Positions 4,762 to 9,394 of a DNA stretch of 9,394 nucleotides are shown here, piece by piece. A program made the translations under genes and the position numbers. The stretch is from Treponema sp. (lineage in GTDB: Bacteria > Spirochaetota > Spirochaetia > Treponematales > Breznakiellaceae), in assembly GCA_009786625.1 (NCBI GenBank), contig WQRT01000026.1:4790-14183 (forward strand), read 5' to 3'. The notes beneath the pieces are model-generated. The model made no database searches, was not told the DNA's origin, and saw only the letters and a program-made list of their open reading frames with translations. How positions within the stretch are numbered: position 1 is the first letter of the stretch; every line of letters starts with the position of its first letter.

Positions 4762-5895
4762 TTAATTATACCCCATGTCGTTAATGCGTTCCATCGGAGA
4801 AACAATCTCTGTTACGCGCACACCGAAGTTTTCATCAATGACTACAACCTCGCCTTTGGCGATTAGTTTATGGTTAACAAGAATGTCGACAGGTTCACCG
4901 GCAAGTTTGTCAAGCTCGATGATTGTGCCTTCGCCCATTCCTAAGATTTCTTTTATAAGTTTGCGGGTGCGGCCGAGTTCTACGGTCATCTCCATGGAGA
5001 CGTCCATGATAAGGCCGATGTTTCCGGCTTCGTGAGGACCAAGGCGCGGCTGCGCTAAATTCGGGAATTGAACTGCCTGTACATTCGTAGGTCCCATCGG
5101 CATACCCATGCCCATTCCGCCCATATTCATTCCTTGCATACCGCCCCCCATATTCATTCCCATTCCCATATTACCGCCCATTCCCATGTTGCCGCCCATG
5201 CCCATTGCGTTGCCGCCTCCCGCGGGAGCCGCCGCACGGCCGTTCAATCCTGCGGAAATATCACCGGCATTTGAACCAAGGATTTCCCACATCTGGTGGG
5301 ACTGGCCGTCACCAAGATCAATATTGTAACTCATAACCGCAAAGTCGCCGGCGGGAAGCGCGGCTGTAGCTTTGGGAACATTCGCGGCGGCAGGAGATGC
5401 CGCGGCGATCGATTTGTTGCCTGTTTTATCAGTCAGGGCTGTTATCTGAGTCCCGACCATCTGTGAAACCGCTTCTCCGATAACAGACATCGCCATATCA
5501 TCAAGCTGAATATTTTCCTCATGATTCATAAGGCCTGCTATAGCCCTTGATGTCTCTTCAGGAAGAATAAAGATATGCTCGCCGGGGAAACCTGATGTAT
5601 AGTTAGCTGTAATAACGGTAACCATAGCGGGAAGCTGTCCGAGGAAATTATCGCGGTTTGACGCGGAAACTTTAGGTCCGACAAGTGTTACGGAAGAACC
5701 TATAAGCGCGGTTAAATTCCCGGAAAGCGCGTTTGTAGTCCCCGAGTAAAAACGTTCCAGAGCGCCCATGTCAAAATTCGCGCTCACAGGCGCCGCCATC
5801 GTAGCGGCGGGAGCAAGACCTGCCATGGATGATGAGTCTACACCCGATAACAATGCATCAATTTCATCCTGCGAAAGTGCGCCATCGGACATCAT
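4762..5895 (-). CDS. fliY: Flagellar motor switch protein FliY (FliN-type)
   Basis: This 377-residue protein begins with LSQDEIDALLSG (residues 7-18), the CheY-binding type motif shared with FliM. Residues about 40-215 resemble a CheC-like domain. A low-complexity Ala/Pro/Gly then Met/Gly/Asn-rich linker spans about 215-270 (15 Met in residues 231-267). Residues about 290-370 form the FliN/SpoA domain, with IMDVSMEMTVELGRTRKLIKEIL, GTIIELDKLAGEPVDILVNHKLIAKGEVVVIDENFGVRVTEI. It is a C-ring component at the base of the flagellar motor. The CheC phosphatase signature is degenerate: SVIGEAVSQM has Ser where the Asn is expected and the first motif is not recognisable, so I infer a structural role rather than CheY-P hydrolysis. 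Start: AGAGAGG (5901-5907) lies five bases before ATG 5895, with a second in-frame ATG at 5892. Genes expected next in treponemes (the export gate) are absent downstream. Confidence 0.95.
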   Translation of the reverse strand: MMSDGALSQDEIDALLSGVDSSSMAGLAPAATMAAPVSANFDMGALERFYSGTTNALSGNLTALIGSSVTLVGPKVSASNRDNFLGQLPAMVTVITANYTSGFPGEHIFILPEETSRAIAGLMNHEENIQLDDMAMSVIGEAVSQMVGTQITALTDKTGNKSIAAASPAAANVPKATAALPAGDFAVMSYNIDLGDGQSHQMWEILGSNAGDISAGLNGRAAAPAGGGNAMGMGGNMGMGGNMGMGMNMGGGMQGMNMGGMGMGMPMGPTNVQAVQFPNLAQPRLGPHEAGNIGLIMDVSMEMTVELGRTRKLIKEILGMGEGTIIELDKLAGEPVDILVNHKLIAKGEVVVIDENFGVRVTEIVSPMERINDMGYN

Positions 5896-5911
5896 AATAA
5901 CCTCTCTTTAG

Positions 5912-5929
5912 CGCAGCCGGCTGGCTGCG
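5912..5929 (-). other. Hairpin just upstream of the fliY ribosome site
   Basis: CGCAGCC (5912-5918) pairs perfectly with GGCTGCG (5923-5929) around a four-base GGCT loop. It ends four bases before the fliY AGAGAGG site and lies in the 61-bp gap between fliM and fliY. It could tune fliY translation or protect the processed mRNA end; no direct evidence. Confidence 0.6.
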
Positions 5930-5943
5930 TATTATAATCGAAC

Positions 5944-5960
5944 ATGATACGAAGTATCAT
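5944..5960 (-). other. Hairpin across the fliM stop codon
   Basis: ATGATAC (5944-5950) pairs perfectly with GTATCAT (5954-5960) around GAA. The fliM TGA (5957-5959 on minus) is inside one arm. The same GAA (UUC on minus) triloop occurs in the hairpin at 4736-4752 after fliY. Confidence 0.6.
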
Positions 5961-6982
5961 AATTCTTCTCCTTCAGAAGCGAGCTCTTCAAACTCTTCGT
6001 GTCCAAGCTCGTCGATCTTTTGCGTTATCTGCACCGCTATTTTTTTCCCGATAATGCCGGGGCGGCACAAAAACTTCCTGCGAGAGCCGATATTTAATGA
6101 ATAGGGATCACCGATGCGTGTGTTATAAAGCCTGATTACATCCCCAATCTGTAAGGAAAGAACGTCCCGGACGGGTACATTTATCTTTCCAATTTCGGCT
6201 GTTACATTAACATCGACTGAAGAGAGCTTATCCTTTAGAACATTGAGATTTTCTGTTGTCGCGTTTCTGCGTACCGATGAATACCAGAACTGGGCTGATA
6301 ATTTGCCGATAATCGGCTCTATTGTAAGGTACGGAATACAGAAGTTCATCATGCCTTCCACGTCTCCTACCTTTGTTTCCAAAGTTACAAGAACGACCAT
6401 TTCCGTAGGCGGAACAATCTGAGCGAACTGCGGGTTAGTGTCGATCTGTCCAAGGCGGGGGCGGAGATCGATAACGGTCGTCCACGCTTCGCGCATATTT
6501 CCTAAAATACGGACGATAATGCCTTCCATTACGGACTGCTCAATATCGGTCAATTCATGCGGCGATTTTGTGCCTTCGCCCGTTCCGCCGAAAAGACGGT
6601 CAATAATCGAAAAAGTGATAGCCGGGTCAATCTCAAGAATCGCGTTTCCTTTTAAAGGATCCATATTGATAATCGCGAGGGTTGTCGGCGTGGGAATTGA
6701 ACGGATAAATTCTTCGTAGGTAAGCTGATCTACGGACGCGACATGGACGTGAACCATGCTTCGAAGCTGCGCGGAAAGGCTTGTTGTGGTAAGACGCGCG
6801 AATGTTTCATGCATGATCGAAACAGTTCGAATCTGTTCCTTGGAGAACTTGTCGGGGCGTTTGAAGTCATAAATCTTGATTTTCCGGCTGTCAGCGGCCG
6901 GCCTGATATCTTCAGGCTCATCCCCTGCATTTATCGCGGTTAATAGTTGATCTATCTCATCCTGGGACAGAACTTCTGTCAT
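5957..6982 (-). CDS. fliM: Flagellar motor switch protein FliM
   Basis: This 341-residue protein is full length for FliM. It starts MTEVLSQDEIDQLLTAINAG, the N-terminal CheY-P binding motif, followed by the KIYDFKRPDKFSKEQIRTVSIMHETFARLTTTSLSAQLR stretch that opens the FliM middle domain. FDRLFGGTGEG-like residues are seen as IDRLFGGTGEGT, and a SpoA/FliN-like C-terminus (DVNVTAEIGKINVPVRDVLSLQIGDVIRL) ends the protein. FliM links CheY-P to motor switching at the cytoplasmic C-ring. The start is set by family similarity; the best ribosome site, AAGGAG (6998-7003), is about 15 bases upstream, which is unusually far. It lies 61 bases after fliL and 61 before fliY in one operon. Confidence 0.96.
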   Translation of the reverse strand: MTEVLSQDEIDQLLTAINAGDEPEDIRPAADSRKIKIYDFKRPDKFSKEQIRTVSIMHETFARLTTTSLSAQLRSMVHVHVASVDQLTYEEFIRSIPTPTTLAIINMDPLKGNAILEIDPAITFSIIDRLFGGTGEGTKSPHELTDIEQSVMEGIIVRILGNMREAWTTVIDLRPRLGQIDTNPQFAQIVPPTEMVVLVTLETKVGDVEGMMNFCIPYLTIEPIIGKLSAQFWYSSVRRNATTENLNVLKDKLSSVDVNVTAEIGKINVPVRDVLSLQIGDVIRLYNTRIGDPYSLNIGSRRKFLCRPGIIGKKIAVQITQKIDELGHEEFEELASEGEEL

Positions 6983-7043
6983 AATATGCCCGTTTAACTC
7001 CTTCTATATATTAAACTCATACCCTGCTCTTGACAAGATGCTG

Positions 7044-7607
7044 CTAAAACATCTCCATTACATCAAGTTTATTAAAGAGAATCAATTTAGCTCCTCTTGA
7101 ATCCAAAAAACGCGTGTTAAGCATTTCGCGGATTTCCGTTTTGAGCACCTCTTCCCTCTCGGGGGCAAGATCTGACTTGGTTTTTCCCGTGAAATAACGC
7201 CGCACAAAATCGCGCAGTTCAAAGCGGCGGCTGATAAGCTCGGCTGATACAACTTGATCGTTTAAGTCATAGCCGATTATCATATCTACAGTTACGGAAG
7301 CGCTTTCTTCGTCTCTGGTTCTGACTGTTATGGAACCGATTAGATCGTAGTAACTGTATTCAGGGCGTTTGCCTACGTAAGGCGAAGAAGCGTCAGATAT
7401 AACAGTCTGGTTCTTCCCGCCTTTGTTTACTATATTCACGGTTATAATAGAGACAGTAACGATAAAGATAACCGAGCCAAGCCCTATAGCCGCGTATTTG
7501 AGGATGGTCGGAAGCAGGTTACCAAGACCTCCGCTCTTCTTTTTGGAAGCGCCGCCTTCGGCTTCCGGAGCCTCGCCGCCCTCAAAAATATCATCATGGT
7601 CAGACAT
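7044..7607 (-). CDS. fliL: Flagellar basal-body-associated protein FliL
   Basis: This 187-residue protein has an acidic Asp/Glu/Gly-rich cytoplasmic N-terminus (1-20), a KKK patch, one membrane helix (about 36-60, ILKYAAIGLGSVIFIVTVSI) and a periplasmic domain with YYDLIGSITVRTRDEE, VDMIIGYDL, ELRDFVRRYFTGKT and EVLKTEIREMLNTRFL. These match FliL, which surrounds stator units and supports torque. A run of six G (7615-7620) seven bases before the ATG serves as the ribosome site. It is first in the fliL-fliM-fliY operon. In related treponemes motA and motB precede fliL; here a histidine kinase gene lies 167 bp upstream instead, and a promoter candidate is in the gap. Confidence 0.93.
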   Translation of the reverse strand: MSDHDDIFEGGEAPEAEGGASKKKSGGLGNLLPTILKYAAIGLGSVIFIVTVSIITVNIVNKGGKNQTVISDASSPYVGKRPEYSYYDLIGSITVRTRDEESASVTVDMIIGYDLNDQVVSAELISRRFELRDFVRRYFTGKTKSDLAPEREEVLKTEIREMLNTRFLDSRGAKLILFNKLDVMEMF

Positions 7608-7638
7608 TTTAAAACCCCCCGAATTGTGTATGTACGCG

Positions 7639-7678
7639 CCGGTTTAATGGTGAATACATAATAATAACCGGAATTCAC
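7639..7678 (-). other. Possible pseudoknot in the fliL leader
   Basis: In mRNA order, GUGAAU (7678-7673), CCGGUU (7671-7666), AUUCAC (7655-7650) and AACCGG (7644-7639) form two interleaved perfect 6-bp pairings, the topology of an H-type pseudoknot. Loops would be 1, 10 and 5 bases. It lies about 32 bases before the fliL start. The 10-base central loop is longer than usual and short 6-bp pairs can occur by chance. Confidence 0.35.
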
Positions 7679-7703
7679 GAATTTTTACAGTTATTCCTAT
7701 AGA

Positions 7704-7730
7704 TCATCGGCTTTTATCCATAAAATATTA
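7704..7730 (-). promoter_or_regulatory. Candidate sigma-28 (FliA) promoter for fliL-fliM-fliY
   Basis: On the minus strand, TAATATTT (7723-7730), exactly 11 bases, then GCCGATGA (7704-7711). Compared with the enterobacterial sigma-28 consensus TAAAGTTT-N11-GCCGATAA this is 13 of 16 matches with the right spacing. Transcription would start near 7697, giving a leader of about 90 bases before fliL. The position between the kinase gene and fliL fits a late or motility-specific promoter; a sigma-28 factor in this organism is inferred. Confidence 0.6.
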
Positions 7731-7774
7731 GAATATTGAAAAAGAGAATCGTAATATCAGGTTGAAACCAGGTC

Positions 7775-9394
7775 TTACGCGGTAAACGAACCGGCTAATT
7801 CAGCGGCTTTTTTGAAATCGCTGTGCAGCAGCGAGACGGCTATATCGTCCAGAACATTGCCGATATCAAGCGGCCATGTCCTGCCGCGAAGATCATTCAT
7901 CGCAGATTTTACAGCGGGTTTGTTTAACACAAGACATTCATCTTTGATGATACGCATTTTTTCCCTCAGATAGAACATATCATCGTCGGATGCCTTAACG
8001 CCGGAAAAATCCTCCGCCGGTTTGAATTTCGCGATTATTGATTTAAGCGCGTCAAGAAACACGGGCGTTTCGTTTGATAATAAATTAAGGTTCCTGTCCT
8101 TACCCGCGTTTTCAAGTTTGAGCGCGGCTGCCGACAATGCTCCTTCGTCAATGTTCGCAAGAGCGCTTTTCATTCCGTGAATTGTGATTATAAACGACTT
8201 TAACTGTGAATTATCCAGATCGCTCATATCGAGATTTTCCAATATGTTGATGGCGTTTTGCGCGTCGCGTATGAAAAATTTTTTAACTTCGTATGTCTTT
8301 ATAATTTTTTGCGACATAACGTTATCGCCCGAAACAAGGATTTTTTCTCTTTCGATCTGCATCCGGCGCGCATCCTGTACAACATCGTGCGGCTTTTTGT
8401 TACGGATGTATTCATTCAGCATATAATTTAATTCGCGCGAATCAATCGGTTTGGAAACAAAAGCGTCAAAACCATTATCGATGAACATCTGCGCGCGCCC
8501 TACAAGGGCGTTTGCTGTCAGCGCAACAATTGTTTTGTCATACCCCATGCCGCGGATAATTTTAACAGCTTCCATGCCGTCCATTTTAGGCATCATATGA
8601 TCCATAAAAATTACGTCAAATGTTTTTCCGTTTTGAATTTTTTCCACCGCTTCAAGACCGTTGCAGGCGGTTTCGATCCTTAAACCGTAGGGAAGCAGCA
8701 TGCCTTTTATCACATACAAATTTGATTCAACATCATCAACAACGAGTACATTTCCGTAAGGCATATATTCACGCAGGAACTGCGTTTTTTTGGACAGCGC
8801 TGTACTTTGAAAACGGAAGTTCCTTAATTTTTCCGCAAGCTCAGCGCCGCAGACAGCGGAACCTATACGTTTTTGCGGAATATGCACCGTAAACACAGAT
8901 CCTGCTCCCGGTTTACTTTTAATAAAAATATTTCCGTTCATCATGTCTATAAGCCGTTTTGTAATTGTCATGCCAAGCCCCGCGCCGGTTGTAGAACGGT
9001 TTGCCTCGGCGTTAAACCGCGAGTACTCCTCAAAAAGTTTATCAAGCTGTTCTTCCGTCATACCCTGCCCTGTATCGCTGATGCGGAAAATTAGAATAAT
9101 ATTATCGGGCGTTTCTCCCTTCTCGAATGTAACGAAAAATTCTATCTGTCCTTCATCCGTGTATTTAAACGCGTTGCTTAAAATGTTATTCAAAATTTGT
9201 TTAATGCGGATTTCATCGCCGTAAAGATTATGCGGAGTATCTTTGTTAACAGAAATCGAGAACGCGATTGGTTTACTTTCATATCGCAGGCGGTTTAACT
9301 GCGCCGTGTCATTTACAAGACTTGGAATATCATAGTTTACGGGAGATAGGGAAAGTTTACCCGATTCAATTCTGGAAAGATCGAGTATGTCGTT
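7775..9394 (-). CDS. Hybrid sensor histidine kinase with receiver and Hpt domains, N-terminus beyond the window
   Basis: The frame is open to the right edge, so 539 C-terminal residues are seen and the sensor part and phospho-accepting H-box are missing; ATG 9193 is internal. The fragment starts NDILDLSRIESGK, the second helix of the HisKA domain. The HATPase domain follows, with the N-box (NNILSNAFKYTDEG, fragment about 69-82), DTGQGM and GAGLGM. A receiver domain (about 215-330) has VVDD, the phosphorylatable Asp in VIFMDHMMPKMDG (fragment Asp265), ALTAN and SKP. An Hpt domain (about 370-455) has IHGMKSALANI with the accepting His at fragment 406. This is a His-Asp-His phosphorelay whose final partner is not in the window. 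It lies 167 bp upstream of fliL on the same strand, but no functional link to motility is shown. Confidence 0.93.
   Translation of the reverse strand, partial: NDILDLSRIESGKLSLSPVNYDIPSLVNDTAQLNRLRYESKPIAFSISVNKDTPHNLYGDEIRIKQILNNILSNAFKYTDEGQIEFFVTFEKGETPDNIILIFRISDTGQGMTEEQLDKLFEEYSRFNAEANRSTTGAGLGMTITKRLIDMMNGNIFIKSKPGAGSVFTVHIPQKRIGSAVCGAELAEKLRNFRFQSTALSKKTQFLREYMPYGNVLVVDDVESNLYVIKGMLLPYGLRIETACNGLEAVEKIQNGKTFDVIFMDHMMPKMDGMEAVKIIRGMGYDKTIVALTANALVGRAQMFIDNGFDAFVSKPIDSRELNYMLNEYIRNKKPHDVVQDARRMQIEREKILVSGDNVMSQKIIKTYEVKKFFIRDAQNAINILENLDMSDLDNSQLKSFIITIHGMKSALANIDEGALSAAALKLENAGKDRNLNLLSNETPVFLDALKSIIAKFKPAEDFSGVKASDDDMFYLREKMRIIKDECLVLNKPAVKSAMNDLRGRTWPLDIGNVLDDIAVSLLHSDFKKAAELAGSFTA

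Noticed and set aside
5068..5274. His-rich frame on the plus strand that looks like a metal-binding protein
   Set aside because: It is the reverse complement of the Met/Gly-rich fliY linker; repeated CAT on minus-strand ATG gives His. No start signal or independent support.
5108..5329. Pro/Ile-rich repeat frame on the plus strand
   Set aside because: Another shadow of the same low-complexity fliY linker.
6438..6943. Frames on both strands inside fliM
   Set aside because: FliM is intact and full length, and the alternatives lack start signals and domains.
8184..9224. Several plus-strand frames opposite the kinase gene
   Set aside because: They are antisense to a kinase with intact HATPase, receiver and Hpt motifs.
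1..9394. CRISPR array, tRNA or rRNA genes
   Set aside because: No regularly spaced repeats and no recognisable tRNA or rRNA sequence were seen on either strand by eye.

Overview
The window looks like a spirochaete chromosome, most probably a Treponema or close relative. A fliL-fliM-fliY run on the minus strand encodes a spirochaete-type FliY, with the same LSQDEID N-terminus as FliM and a FliN-like C-terminus. There is also a lipoprotein with Treponema-style Ig-like repeats and a DUF1566 C-terminal domain. The flagellar genes are moderately GC-balanced, while both toxin-antitoxin modules and the XRE regulator are clearly AT-rich, which suggests acquired DNA. Assignments come from reading the sequence and remembered family motifs; no database search was run.

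Layout. (1) Positions 1-846 (+): the 3' part of a conserved gene of unknown function that enters from the left. (2) 866-1500 (-): a vapBC toxin-antitoxin operon with a clear promoter/operator. (3) 1563-1645: a dispersed 38-bp repeat and a strong hairpin. (4) 1678-2721 (-): a lipoprotein with two 80-residue repeats, a DUF1566 domain and a Tyr/Asn-rich tail with abruptly different codon use. (5) 2939-3271 (+): a small XRE-type regulator followed by a second copy of the 38-bp repeat. (6) 3455-3843 (+): a broken N-terminal piece of an IS1182-like transposase, fused in frame to a second copy (3841-3942) of the last 102 bp of gene 1. (7) 3962-4548 (-): a Doc (Fic-fold) toxin with a DUF2281-like antitoxin. 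(8) 4694-4761: a nested inverted repeat that can fold as a three-way junction, abutting fliY. (9) 4762-7607 (-): fliL, fliM, fliY, with a candidate sigma-28 promoter at 7704-7730. (10) 7775-9394 (-): a hybrid sensor kinase (HATPase, receiver, Hpt) whose N-terminus lies beyond the window.

How it fits together. FliM and FliY are flagellar motor switch (C-ring) proteins and FliL is the stator-associated membrane protein. In well-studied treponemes motA and motB precede fliL and the export-gate genes follow fliY. Here a kinase and a toxin-antitoxin/accessory block occupy those places, so the motility operon has been broken up or rearranged. Coordinates 846 to about 3942 form an accessory block bounded by two near-identical copies of one gene's 3' end. 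The most unusual points are this duplicated gene end with its in-frame transposase fusion, the lipoprotein tail, the three-way junction and the methionine-rich FliY linker.
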